From: Elusimicrobiaceae bacterium
GTDB lineage: Bacteria > Elusimicrobiota > Elusimicrobia > Elusimicrobiales > Elusimicrobiaceae
Reading direction: 5' to 3'
DNA: 41,061 bases
Assembly: GCA_017646765.1 (NCBI GenBank)
Contig: JAGCMD010000058.1
Location: forward strand, 1 to 41,061
This document shows positions 17,149-26,397 of this stretch, in pieces (the first letter of the stretch is position 1; each line of letters begins with the position of its first letter). The notes below the pieces were generated by a model that was not told the DNA's origin, made no database searches, and saw only the letters and a program-made list of their open reading frames with translations. The position numbers were made by a program, and so were the translations under genes.

Positions 17149-17700
17149 ATGAGCAGAATCGGTAAAAAAGTAATTGCTATTCCCGCTAAAACCAAAGTGG
17201 AAATTAAAGAAAATGTCATCACCGCTACCGGTGCATTAGGCACGCTCTCTTACACCGTTCCGGCGGGCATTACCCCGGAACTGAAAGACGGCAATTTGAC
17301 GTTCTCTATCCCGGAAAACCGGGTTAAAGAACTCAACGCCTTGCACGGTACCACCCGCGCCAATGTATTCAACATCATTGAAGGCGTAACCAACGGCTTT
17401 TCCAAAGTATTGGAAATCAACGGTTTAGGTTACCGCGCGAGCGTAGCGGGCAAAAAACTCAATTTGGAATTGGGTTTCTCGCACCCGGTCAATTTGGATA
17501 TCCCCGAAGGTTTAACCGTCGTTGTGGATCCGAAATCCGGTGCCGTAACGGTTAAAGGAAGCGACAAATTTAAAGTCGGTGACTTTGCCGCCAAAATCAG
17601 AAGAATCAGACCTCCGGAGCCCTACAAAGGCAGTGGTATTAAATACCAAGGCGAACATATCGTCCGCAAAGCCGGTAAAACTGCGGCGGGAGGTAAATAA
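17149..17700 (+). CDS. rplF: 50S ribosomal protein L6
   Basis: L6 binds near the sarcin-ricin loop, at the factor-binding site of the 50S subunit. The 183-residue product begins [20 protein letters not shown] and ends with the conserved [20 protein letters not shown] region. Family length is normal. The start is preceded by AGGGGG at 17139-17144. Confidence 0.97.
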   Translation: MSRIGKKVIAIPAKTKVEIKENVITATGALGTLSYTVPAGITPELKDGNLTFSIPENRVKELNALHGTTRANVFNIIEGVTNGFSKVLEINGLGYRASVAGKKLNLELGFSHPVNLDIPEGLTVVVDPKSGAVTVKGSDKFKVGDFAAKIRRIRPPEPYKGSGIKYQGEHIVRKAGKTAAGGK

Positions 17701-17702
17701 TT

Positions 17703-18068
17703 ATGGCCACTAAACAAGCAAGATATCAATTCCGCAAGGATCGCAGCCGCGCGCACCTACTCAAAAACGGTGCACACCGTCCGCGTCTTTCGGTATACAG
17801 AAGCTTAAAATATATCTACGCCCAAATTATTGACGACAATACCCATAGCACGTTAGTTTCTGCTACGACGTTGTCTAAAGAATTTGAAGGCAAATTTGAA
17901 GCGTCCGGCAAAAGCATTGAAGCGGCTAAAGCCCTCGGTGCTGTAATTGCTAAAAAAGCCTTGGAAAAAGGCATCAGCGAAGTGATGTTTGACCGCGGCG
18001 GACGCGTCTATCACGGCAGAATTAAGGCACTTGCCGACTCTGCCAGAGAAGCAGGATTGAAATTCTAA
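17703..18068 (+). CDS. rplR: 50S ribosomal protein L18
   Basis: L18 delivers 5S rRNA to the 50S subunit together with L5. The 121-residue product contains [20 protein letters not shown] and the C-terminal [20 protein letters not shown], both diagnostic. It starts two bases after rplF with GGGAGG in the end of that gene. Confidence 0.97.
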   Translation: MATKQARYQFRKDRSRAHLLKNGAHRPRLSVYRSLKYIYAQIIDDNTHSTLVSATTLSKEFEGKFEASGKSIEAAKALGAVIAKKALEKGISEVMFDRGGRVYHGRIKALADSAREAGLKF

Positions 18069-18084
18069 GTTACAGGTGAATTTA

Positions 18085-18687
18085 ATGTCCAATGAAACGC
18101 TCGCGAAAAGCGAAAACAAAAAAGAAGCGAAAGGCAAAAGAGCCGAGTTTCAAAAAGCAAAACCGGCGGTAGAAGGTAAGACCACGGTTATCCACGTTGC
18201 CCGTACGGCCAAGGTAGTCAAAGGCGGTAAACGCTTTGGCTTCCGCGCGCTCGTCGTCGTCGGAAACGGCGTAGGTAATGTGGGCGTTGCTATTGGCAAG
18301 GCGAATCAAGTTCAGCTGGCCATTGCCAAGGCTGAATCTCATGCGCGCAAGCACATGATTAAGTTCCCGGTGGTGGGTGATACCATCCCGCACGAAACAA
18401 TCGGCAAGTTTGGGGCTGCGTCGGTTTGGATGAAACCGGCCGCGCCCGGTACCGGTGTAATCGCGGGAAGCGGTGTGCGGCTCTTGTTTGAAGCTGCCGG
18501 TATCAAAGACGTGCTGGCTAAAAGCTTAGGCAGCACCAACCCGTGCAACTTGGTTTATGCTACGTTAGAGGCTTTCAAACAGCTTAAAAGCAAAGAAGCC
18601 GTTAATGTATTGCGTGGCAAAGCTGCCCCGGCAACCGAAGCTCCCAAAGCGGAAGAAGTAAAATCTGAACCCGCTAAGGCCGAATAG
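18085..18687 (+). CDS. rpsE: 30S ribosomal protein S5 with N- and C-terminal extensions
   Basis: S5 contributes to decoding accuracy and the mRNA entry helicase. The core runs from about residue 33 ([17 protein letters not shown]) to about 175, with [17 protein letters not shown] and [16 protein letters not shown]. The 200-residue product is some 30 longer than E. coli S5. It has a Lys/Glu-rich N-terminal extension and a C-terminal tail rich in Ala, Glu, Pro and Lys. The ATG at 18085 has AGGTGA just upstream; the GTG at 18076 lies inside that site and is rejected. No rpmD follows, although it normally lies between rpsE and rplO. Confidence 0.96.
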   Translation: MSNETLAKSENKKEAKGKRAEFQKAKPAVEGKTTVIHVARTAKVVKGGKRFGFRALVVVGNGVGNVGVAIGKANQVQLAIAKAESHARKHMIKFPVVGDTIPHETIGKFGAASVWMKPAAPGTGVIAGSGVRLLFEAAGIKDVLAKSLGSTNPCNLVYATLEAFKQLKSKEAVNVLRGKAAPATEAPKAEEVKSEPAKAE

Positions 18688-18704
18688 TTTGGAGGAGAAA
18701 GAAT

Positions 18705-19166
18705 ATGGTAAATTTAAATACACTTTTCCCTAAACATGGGTCCAGAAAAGAAAGAAGACGCTTAGGTATCGGGCCGGGTTCCGGTTTAGGTAACTACTGC
18801 ACCAAAGGGATGAAAGGACAAACCTCTCGTTCCGGTAACACCCGCAAAGAAAGCAAAGAAGGCGGTCAAATGCCTTTGATCCGCCACACGCCCAAAAGCG
18901 GTTTTTCCAATAAAGATTTTGCCAAACGCTACGATTATGTAAATGTTGGCTCGTTGGAAAAAGTATTTGCGGCGGGAACGGAAGTAACCCCCGAAGTTTT
19001 GAAAAAAGCCGGTATCATCCATGATGTTACCCGGGTGAAAGTGCTTGCTAACGGCACGCTCACCAAAGCGTTAAAAGTGTCTGCGCATGGCTTTTCCGCC
19101 ACCGCGAAAGCGGCGATTGAAAAAGCCGGCGGCACTGTGACTGTTCTTGAACAGAAGACCAAATAA
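18705..19166 (+). CDS. rplO: 50S ribosomal protein L15
   Basis: L15 is a late-assembling 50S protein. It shows the Gly-rich N-terminal region (GSRKERRRLGIGPGSGLGNY) and KGMKGQTSRSGNTRKE. The product has 153 residues. GGAGGAG at 18691-18697 is a strong ribosome-binding site. The stop overlaps the secY start by one base (TAATG), so SecY translation is likely coupled to it, as in many bacteria. Confidence 0.97.
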   Translation: MVNLNTLFPKHGSRKERRRLGIGPGSGLGNYCTKGMKGQTSRSGNTRKESKEGGQMPLIRHTPKSGFSNKDFAKRYDYVNVGSLEKVFAAGTEVTPEVLKKAGIIHDVTRVKVLANGTLTKALKVSAHGFSATAKAAIEKAGGTVTVLEQKTK

Positions 19167-20503
19167 TGGCAAATAATACAGTTGCAAATATCTTCAATGC
19201 GCCCGAGCTCAGAAAGAGACTTCTTTTTGTGCTCGGGGCGTTGGCTGTTTTCCGGATTGCGGCTGCAATCCCAATACCCGGTATCAATACGGAAGTGCTC
19301 AAACAATTATTCAATGCCCACCAAAACGGTATTTTAGGTTTTATGAATATCTTTTCGGGCGGCGCGTTGGGGCGCTTCTCTATTTTGGCCTTAGGTATCA
19401 TGCCGTATATTAACGCCTCCATCATTATGGGACTCGTGCGCGGGGCACATATTTTCCCGGCGCTGGACCGTATGCATAAAGAAGGGGAATCCGGCAGAAG
19501 AAAAGAAAACCAGATTACCCGTATTTTTGCACTGTTTTTAGCTGTGTTGCAAGGTTCTATGATGACGTTTGCCATCACCCGCGTAGAAGGTGCGGGCGGC
19601 GTATCGGCAGTGGTAAATCCGTCCTTTATGTTTTTTGTAACGACGGTATTGACCTTAGCTGCCGGCACCATGTTTGTAATGTGGTTAGGCGAACAAATCA
19701 CCGAAAAAGGCGTCGGGAATGGTATTTCGCTTATCATTTTTGCGGGTATCGTAGACCGTTTGCCCAGTGCTATTATGGAAGTCATCAAACGCGTACAAAC
19801 CGACGAAATGGACTTTTTTATGGCACTTGTTATTTTCGGTGCGGCCATTGTCATTACGGCTTTGGTGGTCTGGTTGGAAACGGCCCAACGCCAAATCCCG
19901 GTGCAATATGCCAAACATCAAGTCGGCAATAAAACATACGGCGGGCAAACAAGCTATTTGCCGCTCAAGATTGACCAAAGCGGTGTAATCGCGGTCATCT
20001 TTGCGTCGTCTGTTATTTCGTTGCCGCTAACGATTGCCAGCTTTAACCAAGATGCCGCCTGGGCTCAAAAATTGTTGGGTGCTATGAGCCACAGCAGCGT
20101 GTGGTATATGTTGTTATTTTCCGCGCTCATCATTTTCTTCTGCTATTTCTACAACTCTATGACGATTAACCCGTCTGATTTGGCAGATAATATGAAGAAA
20201 TGGGGCGGCTTTATCCCGGGGATTCGTCCCGGAGAGCCGACCAAAAACTACATTGAGTGGGTGATGAACCGCTTGACGTTCTGCGGGGCCATCTTTGTAT
20301 GTTTAATCGCGGTATTGCCGGACTTTTTCCGCTCTTACTTTAACGTAGACTTTTACTTCGGCGGCACCGCGCTGTTAATCGTAGTCGGTGTAGCGTTAGA
20401 TACGGTTGGCCAGGTGCAAGCGCATCTTTTGGCGCGCAACTATGAACCGCTGATGAAAGGGTCCAAACGCATAAAGGGGCGCTGGTTCAACGTCGGCCAA
20501 TAG
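19166..20503 (+). CDS. secY: Protein translocase subunit SecY
   Basis: SecY is the channel of the Sec translocon in the inner membrane. The 445-residue product has about ten membrane segments. The N-terminal plug-region sequence AAIPIPGINTEVL, the loop GEQITEKGVGNGISLIIF and the C-terminal RPGEPTKNYIEWVMNRLTF are all recognisable. The start overlaps the rplO stop. Its stop codon TAG is the first base triplet of the palindrome at 20501-20604. Confidence 0.97.
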   Translation: MANNTVANIFNAPELRKRLLFVLGALAVFRIAAAIPIPGINTEVLKQLFNAHQNGILGFMNIFSGGALGRFSILALGIMPYINASIIMGLVRGAHIFPALDRMHKEGESGRRKENQITRIFALFLAVLQGSMMTFAITRVEGAGGVSAVVNPSFMFFVTTVLTLAAGTMFVMWLGEQITEKGVGNGISLIIFAGIVDRLPSAIMEVIKRVQTDEMDFFMALVIFGAAIVITALVVWLETAQRQIPVQYAKHQVGNKTYGGQTSYLPLKIDQSGVIAVIFASSVISLPLTIASFNQDAAWAQKLLGAMSHSSVWYMLLFSALIIFFCYFYNSMTINPSDLADNMKKWGGFIPGIRPGEPTKNYIEWVMNRLTFCGAIFVCLIAVLPDFFRSYFNVDFYFGGTALLIVVGVALDTVGQVQAHLLARNYEPLMKGSKRIKGRWFNVGQ

Positions 20504-20604
20504 TTTTGTGTTTTTGGGAGATTGCGTTGTTGTTACGCGGCTCGCTTAACGAAGTAAGCTTCGCCGCTACACGCCTAGCAATCTCCTCAAAAACCCATAA
20601 ACTA
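20501..20604. repeat. Large palindromic hairpin after secY (element D)
   Basis: The outer arms 20501-20525 (TAGTTTTGTGTTTTTGGGAG, then ATTGC) and 20578-20604 (GCAATCTCCTCAAAAACCCA, then TAAACTA) pair over about 25 positions with few mismatches and one small bulge. The left arm starts at the secY stop codon. An inner stem GCGGC-TC-GCTTA / TAAGC-TTC-GCCGC encloses a 6-nt loop. It resembles copies A, B and C in size and design but I see no shared core. It lies in the middle of the superoperon and could act as a partial terminator or an mRNA 3'-end stabiliser. The remaining bases up to adk (20605-20695) hold only a small hairpin around 20615-20635. Confidence 0.75.
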
Positions 20605-20695
20605 TTAAGTTGGATGTGGAGGGAAGAAATTCCCACAAAATTCTGAAAATTACTCCGGTTTGGTAGGAAAAATTTTGGCAGTAAAAGAATATTTT

Positions 20696-21328
20696 ATGAA
20701 CATCATTTTGATGGGTTGTCCGGGGGCCGGTAAAGGTACACAATCGGCTAAATTGCTCCAGGCCTTTCCGTTGCAGCATATTTCCACGGGGGACGTGCTC
20801 CGTGCGGAAATGGCGTCGGGTTCGGAGTTGGGCCAAAAGCTGGGTGCGATTATCAACCAAGGCAATTTGGTGCCGGATGAACTGATGGTGGAGATGTTGG
20901 AAAAAATCGTCAAATCTACCGAGCAAGGTATTATTTTTGACGGGTTTCCCCGCACCGTTCCGCAAGCCGAAGCATTGGACGCTATGATGCAACGCTTGCA
21001 ACGCACCATTACCCACGTGATTATGATTGATTTACCCGCAGAAGAAGTTGTGAATCGTATTTGTTCGCGTAAGCAATGCAAAAAATGCGGGGCGATTTTA
21101 GGGGTGGATTTGAAGAATCCTCCGGTGGTTTGTCCGTCTTGCGGCGGCGAACTCTACACCCGGCCGGACGATACGCCCGAGCGTGCTACGCACCGGTTGG
21201 AAGTATACCGTCAAAGCACGTTGCCGGTAAAAAATTATTACCAAAACAACGGGAAATATGTGGAAGTAAACGGCAACCAAACGCCGGAAGAAGTTTTTGA
21301 GGATATTAAAAAAATCCTTGAGAAGTAA
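20696..21328 (+). CDS. adk: Adenylate kinase, zinc-lid type
   Basis: Adk interconverts ATP plus AMP with two ADP in the cytoplasm. The P-loop GCPGAGKGT is at residues 7-15, the AMP-binding DGFPRT at 82-87. The LID domain carries four cysteines (C128, C131, C146, C149), the zinc-binding form of Gram-positive bacteria and others. The product has 210 residues from the ATG at 20696; an upstream in-frame start at 20660 would add twelve unrelated residues. Placement after secY and before map follows the standard order. Confidence 0.96.
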   Translation: MNIILMGCPGAGKGTQSAKLLQAFPLQHISTGDVLRAEMASGSELGQKLGAIINQGNLVPDELMVEMLEKIVKSTEQGIIFDGFPRTVPQAEALDAMMQRLQRTITHVIMIDLPAEEVVNRICSRKQCKKCGAILGVDLKNPPVVCPSCGGELYTRPDDTPERATHRLEVYRQSTLPVKNYYQNNGKYVEVNGNQTPEEVFEDIKKILEK

Positions 21329-21329
21329 A

Positions 21330-22082
21330 ATGATTGAAGTAAAAAACAAAGAAGAACTCAAACGTATGCGCGCTGCGGGTAAGGTTACCGCGGCGGTACT
21401 TAAACAAATGACCGAGCTGGTTAAGCCCGGCATTTCTACGTGGGAGTTGGACCAGGCCGCAGAAAAAACGATTCGTTCCTTTGGGGCGACGCCGCTTTTT
21501 CTGGGGTATTATGAGTTTCCGGGCAGTATTTGTGCTTCTGTTAATGAAGAAGTCGTGCACGGAATCCCAAAAAAAGATAGAATATTAAAGAGTGGTGATA
21601 TTATCAGTATTGATACAGGAGCCCGCCTTGACGGTTTCTGTTCGGATGCCGCAATCACTCTCGGCGTGGGAAAAGTTTCTGAGGAAGCCCAACAACTCAT
21701 GGACGTAACGAGAAAATCGTTATACAAAGCCATCGGGCAAATCAAACCGGGCCGCCGTCTTGGCGACGCGCAGCACGCGGTGGAAACTTTTGCTATGCAA
21801 CATAACATGGGCGTTGTGCGTGATTATTGCGGGCACGGAATCGGCCGCAATATGCACGAAGAGCCGAGCATTCCTAATTTCGGCAAACCGGGTACAGGCC
21901 CGGTGTTGGAAGAGGGAATGACCTTGGCTATTGAGCCCATGCTTACTGCGGGAAGTTATAAAGTCAGGGAGTTGGATGACGGATGGACAGTGGTCACGTT
22001 GGACGGCAGTTATGCGGCCCACTTTGAACATACCATCGCCGTTACCGCTAACGGCAGTGAAATTCTCACTGCTTTTGAATAA
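21330..22082 (+). CDS. map: Methionine aminopeptidase, type I
   Basis: Map removes the initiator methionine from nascent proteins. The five metal ligands are all present: D95, D106, H169, E202 and E233, at nearly the same numbering as the E. coli enzyme. The product has 250 residues. The start is one base after the adk stop, with GAGAAG inside the end of adk. An in-frame ATG 33 nt upstream lies inside adk and is rejected. Confidence 0.97.
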   Translation: MIEVKNKEELKRMRAAGKVTAAVLKQMTELVKPGISTWELDQAAEKTIRSFGATPLFLGYYEFPGSICASVNEEVVHGIPKKDRILKSGDIISIDTGARLDGFCSDAAITLGVGKVSEEAQQLMDVTRKSLYKAIGQIKPGRRLGDAQHAVETFAMQHNMGVVRDYCGHGIGRNMHEEPSIPNFGKPGTGPVLEEGMTLAIEPMLTAGSYKVRELDDGWTVVTLDGSYAAHFEHTIAVTANGSEILTAFE

Positions 22083-22154
22083 CACCCCGGGCACATTTGA
22101 AGGTAAAAAGTGCCGTGGTGATTATTCTGGTAATTTATCCGAACTCGGAGTTGT

Positions 22155-22367
22155 ATGAGTGACAAAATAGAAGTTGAGGGTAAGGTCTTGGAAGCGTTGC
22201 CTAACGCGATGTTCAAAATTGAAATTGCGGGCGGTAAAGTAATTCTGGGGCATATATCCGGCAAAATGAGAGTTCATCATATAAGAATTCTACCGGGCGA
22301 TAGTGTTAAGCTGGAGTTATCTCCGTACGATTTAACACGCGGCAGAATAACTTATAGGGAGAAATAA
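22155..22367 (+). CDS. infA: Translation initiation factor IF-1
   Basis: IF-1 blocks the ribosomal A site during initiation. The 70-residue single S1/OB-fold protein matches the family throughout ([52 protein letters not shown]). CGGAG at 22145-22149 is the ribosome-binding site. The 72 nt between map and infA hold a small hairpin (GGCAC/GTGCC) and no convincing gene. rpmJ starts at the very next base after the stop codon. Confidence 0.97.
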   Translation: MSDKIEVEGKVLEALPNAMFKIEIAGGKVILGHISGKMRVHHIRILPGDSVKLELSPYDLTRGRITYREK

Positions 22368-22481
22368 ATGAAAGTCAGAGCCAGTGTCAAAAAGATATGT
22401 CAGAAATGCAAAATTATTAAACGCAACGGCGTAGTTCGTGTGGTTTGCGAAGTAGCAAAACACAAACAACGCCAAGGTTAA
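22368..22481 (+). CDS. rpmJ: 50S ribosomal protein L36 (37 residues)
   Basis: L36 is the smallest 50S protein. The 37-residue product reads [14 protein letters not shown], then [19 protein letters not shown] and a short tail. It has the zinc ligands C11, C14, C27 and H32, so it is the zinc-containing form. It follows the infA stop directly with AGGGAG inside the end of infA. Position between infA and rpsM is standard. Confidence 0.97.
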   Translation: MKVRASVKKICQKCKIIKRNGVVRVVCEVAKHKQRQG

Positions 22482-22504
22482 TTTAGAGGAGTCTAACAAG
22501 AATT

Positions 22505-22879
22505 ATGGCTAGAGTCGCAGGTATTGATTTACCGAAAAACAAAAGAATTGATGTCGCGTTGGAATATATTTACGGCATCGGCAAAAAGAACGCCAAAGAA
22601 GTGCTTGCTAAAGTAGCAGGCCAAATTGATCCCGCTACCCGCGTGAAAGATTTGACCGAACAACAAGCCGGTCTCTTAAACACCATTTTGCAGAAAGAAT
22701 ACAAAGTGGAAGGCGAACTGCGCCGTGAAGTCGCGCAAAATATTCACCGCGCGATTGAAATCGGCTCCTACCGGGGCCAGCGTCACCGCCGCAACTTGCC
22801 CGTACGCGGCCAACGCACCAAAACCAATAGCAGAACCCGCCGCGGCAGACGGAAAACCGTGGGTTCTAAAACCAAATAA
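22505..22879 (+). CDS. rpsM: 30S ribosomal protein S13
   Basis: S13 is a head protein that contacts P-site tRNA and the L5 bridge. The 124-residue product contains [32 protein letters not shown] and the basic C-terminal [17 protein letters not shown]. Family length is normal. AGAGGAG at 22484-22490 is the ribosome-binding site. It opens the alpha-operon section. Confidence 0.97.
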   Translation: MARVAGIDLPKNKRIDVALEYIYGIGKKNAKEVLAKVAGQIDPATRVKDLTEQQAGLLNTILQKEYKVEGELRREVAQNIHRAIEIGSYRGQRHRRNLPVRGQRTKTNSRTRRGRRKTVGSKTK

Positions 22880-22898
22880 TTTTTAGAAGGAATTTACT

Positions 22899-23321
22899 AT
22901 GGCAGAAGAAAAAGAAACAACGGCCGCACCGGCAAAGGCGCCTGCGGCAAAGGCAAAAAAGAAAAACTCCAAAGCTCCGGCTTTCGGGGTCGTGCATATT
23001 TATTGCTCGTTTAACAACACCATTGTAACCGTATCCGACGATAAAGGAAACACGGTTGCATGGTCTACCGCCGGATCTCACGGTTTTAAAGGTACCAAAA
23101 AATCTACGCCTTTTGCGGCGCAGATTACCAGCAATAAAGCGGCTGAAAAAGCGTATGCTTTGGGCATGCGTGAAGTAGCTGTTAAAGTTTGTGGGCCGGG
23201 TCAAGGCCGCGAAACGGCTGTTCGTGCCGTACAACAAGCCGGACTTATCGTGTCTTCCATTAAAGACATCACCCCCATCCCGCACAACGGATGCAGACCG
23301 CCTAAAGCCAGGAGAGTATAA
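22899..23321 (+). CDS. rpsK: 30S ribosomal protein S11 with Ala/Lys-rich N-terminal extension
   Basis: S11 lies on the platform of the 30S subunit near the E-site mRNA. The core has [34 protein letters not shown] and the C-terminal [12 protein letters not shown]. At 140 residues it is about 10 longer than E. coli S11. The first 28 residues or so are Glu/Ala/Lys-rich and low-complexity. GAAGGAA precedes the start. Confidence 0.97.
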   Translation: MAEEKETTAAPAKAPAAKAKKKNSKAPAFGVVHIYCSFNNTIVTVSDDKGNTVAWSTAGSHGFKGTKKSTPFAAQITSNKAAEKAYALGMREVAVKVCGPGQGRETAVRAVQQAGLIVSSIKDITPIPHNGCRPPKARRV

Positions 23322-23326
23322 TTTTT

Positions 23327-23956
23327 ATGTCTAGATATACAGGACCCAGCTGCAAAAAATGCAGAAAATTAGATTGCAAATTGTTCCTCAAAGGAACGAA
23401 ATGCTACACCAATTGCGTTATGGACAAATTGGCTGCTGCCACCAAACGTGGCGGTAAAGTACGCAAAGCCAAAGTTTCCGAATACGGCGTTCGCTTGCAA
23501 GAAAAGCAAAAAGCCAAATTGCAATCGGGCATGTCGGAAATTCCGTTCCACAATTTGTTTGATGCCGCGGCTAAAGCCGAAGGCCAAACCGGTGAAAATT
23601 TCCTTCGGAAATTGGAAACCCGCTTGGACAACATTGTGCGCCGTTTAGGTTTTGCCGTTTCTTTAAAAGCGGCCCGCCAAATCGTGTTACACGGTTATGT
23701 GACGGTTAACGGCAAAGCTGTCAATGTGCCTTCTTATCAATTACGTATTGGCGACAAAGTGACCTTGGATAAATCGTTGGCGGAAAACGTCATGGTTAAA
23801 CAAGGTTTAACGGAAGCGGACAAACGCAACCAACGCCCGAGCTTTTTAGAGTACGATGCCGAGAAGATGACCGGCAAACTTTTAAGATGGCCCGACAGAG
23901 CAGAAATGTCTTACCCTGTCAATGAACAGCTCATTGTAGAGTACTATTCTAAATAA
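23327..23956 (+). CDS. rpsD: 30S ribosomal protein S4, zinc-containing
   Basis: S4 is a primary 16S rRNA binder and in E. coli the repressor of the alpha operon. The N-terminal domain carries cysteines C9, C12, C17, C26 and C30, fitting the zinc-binding variety. The S4 RNA-binding domain is at about 98-160 (LETRLDNIVRRLGFAVSLKA, HGYVTVNGKAVNVPSY). The product has 209 residues. It starts five bases after rpsK with AGGAG inside the end of that gene. Confidence 0.97.
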   Translation: MSRYTGPSCKKCRKLDCKLFLKGTKCYTNCVMDKLAAATKRGGKVRKAKVSEYGVRLQEKQKAKLQSGMSEIPFHNLFDAAAKAEGQTGENFLRKLETRLDNIVRRLGFAVSLKAARQIVLHGYVTVNGKAVNVPSYQLRIGDKVTLDKSLAENVMVKQGLTEADKRNQRPSFLEYDAEKMTGKLLRWPDRAEMSYPVNEQLIVEYYSK

Positions 23957-23972
23957 TAGTTTGGAGGATTAC

Positions 23973-24965
23973 ATGGCTTTAAATGAATTGGTTCTTCCGC
24001 AAAAAATTCAGTTAGAAGAAAAAACTGCGTCGGACTTCTACGGCAAATTTATTGCCGAGCCGTACGAAAGCGGTTATGGCCATACGGTAGGAAACTCCTT
24101 ACGCCGGATTTTACTTTCCGGTATGGAAGGAGCCGCTGTCAGCGCCGTGCGCATTGCGGGAGCCGTGCATGAATTTAGCACGATTCCTAATGTGCGGGAA
24201 GATGTCATCAACATACTTCTAAACTTTAAGCGCTTACGCGTAAAAATGGAAGGCAAAAACCGTGAATATTTGCAAATCCATGCTTCCAAACCCGGCGTTG
24301 TAACTGCGGGCGATATTGAAGAAGTAGACGGAGTAGAGATTATCAATAAAGATCTTGTGCTTGCCACGTTGGAAGTGGGCGGAGCTCTTGATATGGAAAT
24401 TGAACTCACCCGCGGTAAAGGTTATGTCCCCGCCGAAGAGCATGCCAAAGTGCAACGCCCGGCCGGATTTATCCCGGTGGATTCGCTTTATTCGCCTATC
24501 GTCAAAGTACACTACGATGTGGAACCGGCCCGCGTGGGTCAGAAGACCGACTATGACCGCTTGATTTTGGAAATCACCACGGATGGTACGTTGGCCCCGG
24601 CCCGTGCCTTGCACCGTGCGGCTATGTTATTGTCCGGCTCGCTCCATATCTTCACAATTGAAGGTGAAGAAGGATGTGTATCTACCGTCAGCAACGAAAC
24701 GGTGGAAACGCCGACAACGGCTAATACCTCTGCCAACGCGGTCAGCTCAAAACAAGATGAACTGCTCAGCCAGTCCATTGAATTTATTGAGTTGTCTTCC
24801 CGTTCTATCAATTGCCTTAAGTCTGAAAATGTGCACACGGTGCGCGACTTGGTCAAAATGACCGAAGATGATCTGAAAATGATTAAAAACTTCGGGGCAA
24901 AATCCATGGACGAAATCAAAGAAAGACTCGCCGAAATGAATCTTTCTTTGGGTATGAAAATTTAA
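23973..24965 (+). CDS. rpoA: RNA polymerase alpha subunit
   Basis: The alpha subunit dimerises to start RNA polymerase assembly, and its C-terminal domain contacts promoter UP elements and activators. The 330-residue product has the N-terminal domain (YGHTVGNSLRRILLSGMEGA near 36-55) and the C-terminal domain (about 255-330, with RSINCLKSENVHTVRDLVKM). The ATG at 23973 follows GGAGG at 23963-23967. A TTG at 23961 lies before that site and is rejected. Standard position between rpsD and rplQ. Confidence 0.97.
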   Translation: MALNELVLPQKIQLEEKTASDFYGKFIAEPYESGYGHTVGNSLRRILLSGMEGAAVSAVRIAGAVHEFSTIPNVREDVINILLNFKRLRVKMEGKNREYLQIHASKPGVVTAGDIEEVDGVEIINKDLVLATLEVGGALDMEIELTRGKGYVPAEEHAKVQRPAGFIPVDSLYSPIVKVHYDVEPARVGQKTDYDRLILEITTDGTLAPARALHRAAMLLSGSLHIFTIEGEEGCVSTVSNETVETPTTANTSANAVSSKQDELLSQSIEFIELSSRSINCLKSENVHTVRDLVKMTEDDLKMIKNFGAKSMDEIKERLAEMNLSLGMKI

Positions 24966-24979
24966 GGAGTTGTTTTAGT

Positions 24980-25324
24980 ATGATTAAAAATACCGGATAC
25001 AGAAAACTAGGTAAAACTGCGTCCCACCGCAAAGCGATGCTGACCAACATGGCCACCAGCATCATCTTGCACGAAGAAGTCAAGACGACGCTTCAAAAAG
25101 CCAAAGAAGTGCGTCGTGTGGTGGAAGGTTTAATTACTTTAGCCAAAGCGAACAACGAACGCGCGGCTAAAGAAACGCTTAAAGACGCTGCTGCCTGCAA
25201 AAAATTATTTGAAGTATTGGCTGCCCGTTATGCCAACCGTCCCGGCGGATTCTGCCGTATTTACCGTGCAGGCCTTCGCCAAGGGGATAACGCAGAAGTA
25301 GCGATTGTGAAACTCGTAGACTAA
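24980..25324 (+). CDS. rplQ: 50S ribosomal protein L17
   Basis: L17 lies near the tunnel exit. The 114-residue product shows [40 protein letters not shown] and [20 protein letters not shown], all diagnostic. AAGGAG at 24964-24969 precedes it. It ends the ribosomal genes, but no terminator follows and mreB starts ten bases later. Confidence 0.97.
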   Translation: MIKNTGYRKLGKTASHRKAMLTNMATSIILHEEVKTTLQKAKEVRRVVEGLITLAKANNERAAKETLKDAAACKKLFEVLAARYANRPGGFCRIYRAGLRQGDNAEVAIVKLVD

Positions 25325-25334
25325 GAGGCGACAG

Positions 25335-26378
25335 ATGGTAATAGACTATCTTGGAGGGCTTTTTTCCTCGGACTTAGGGATGGACCTTGGTACAGCTAAC
25401 TGCTTGATTTATGTCAAGGATAAAGGCATTGTACTGCGCGAGCCGTCAGTGGTCGCGGTGGAACGGGAAACCGGTGAAGTAAAAGCCGTAGGCGCCAAAG
25501 CCAAGCAAATGCTGGGCCGCACGCCTGCCAACATCGTAGCTGTACGCCCGATGAAAAACGGTGTCATTGCGGACTTTGAAGTAACCCAAGAAATGATCCG
25601 TTACTTTATCCGCAAAGTGCATAGCCGCAGCAGTCTGTTACGTCCTCGCATTGTGATCGGAATTCCTTCGGATATCACCGGTGTAGAACGTCGTGCGGTA
25701 GATGATGCCGCGCGCCAAGCCGGTGCCCGGGAAGTGTATTTGATTGAAGAACCCATGGCTTCGGCCATGGGGGCTGATTTGCCCATAGCCGAACCGCATG
25801 CCAGTATGATTGTGGATATTGGTGGTGGTACAACGGAAGTGGCGGTTATTTCGCTAGGCGGTATGGTGGTGGCTAAGTCCATTGATGTAGCCGGAGACGA
25901 ACTAACCGAGTGCATTGTTCAGTATTTCCGCAAAAAATACAACTTAATCGTCGGGGAAACAACGGCCGAAGAAGTGAAGATAAACTTAGGGTCTGTATAT
26001 CCCTTAAAAGAAGAAAAATCAATGGAAGTTAAAGGGCGCGACCAGACACAAGGGTTGCCGCGTACTTTGACTGTAACCAGCGAAGAAATCCGCCAAGCTT
26101 TAATGGAACCGGTGCGCTTGATTTTGGATGTTATCAAAAGCACGCTGGAAGAAACCCCGCCCGAGTTGGCCGCCGATTTGGTGGACCGCGGGCTTGTGGT
26201 AGCGGGTGGCGGAAGCCTTTTACGGGGCATTACCGAGCTGATCCGCAAGGAAACAGATATCCCGGTACACCGCGCGGCTGATCCGCTGAGCTGTGTAGCG
26301 CTTGGAACAGGCAAATTTTTGGAGCAACTCAATGAAAAAGGGTCCCGCTTTTTTGGTTCACGCGGGAAGACTTTTTAG
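25335..26378 (+). CDS. mreB: Rod-shape determining protein MreB
   Basis: MreB is the bacterial actin that organises the side-wall synthesis machinery beneath the inner membrane. The 347-residue product has the family length. The actin phosphate loops [17 protein letters not shown] (15-31) and [17 protein letters not shown] (about 160-176) and the adenosine motif [12 protein letters not shown] are present. It follows rplQ by ten bases with GAGGCGAC as a weak ribosome-binding site. It is therefore probably read from the ribosomal superoperon promoter. A strong terminator separates it from mreC. Confidence 0.97.
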   Translation: MVIDYLGGLFSSDLGMDLGTANCLIYVKDKGIVLREPSVVAVERETGEVKAVGAKAKQMLGRTPANIVAVRPMKNGVIADFEVTQEMIRYFIRKVHSRSSLLRPRIVIGIPSDITGVERRAVDDAARQAGAREVYLIEEPMASAMGADLPIAEPHASMIVDIGGGTTEVAVISLGGMVVAKSIDVAGDELTECIVQYFRKKYNLIVGETTAEEVKINLGSVYPLKEEKSMEVKGRDQTQGLPRTLTVTSEEIRQALMEPVRLILDVIKSTLEETPPELAADLVDRGLVVAGGGSLLRGITELIRKETDIPVHRAADPLSCVALGTGKFLEQLNEKGSRFFGSRGKTF

Positions 26379-26397
26379 ATTGCCTGTTAGTTAATTT

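Noticed and set aside
22098-22160. Tiny TTG-started open frame of about 21 codons between map and infA
   Set aside because: No ribosome-binding site, no recognisable product, and it runs into the infA start.
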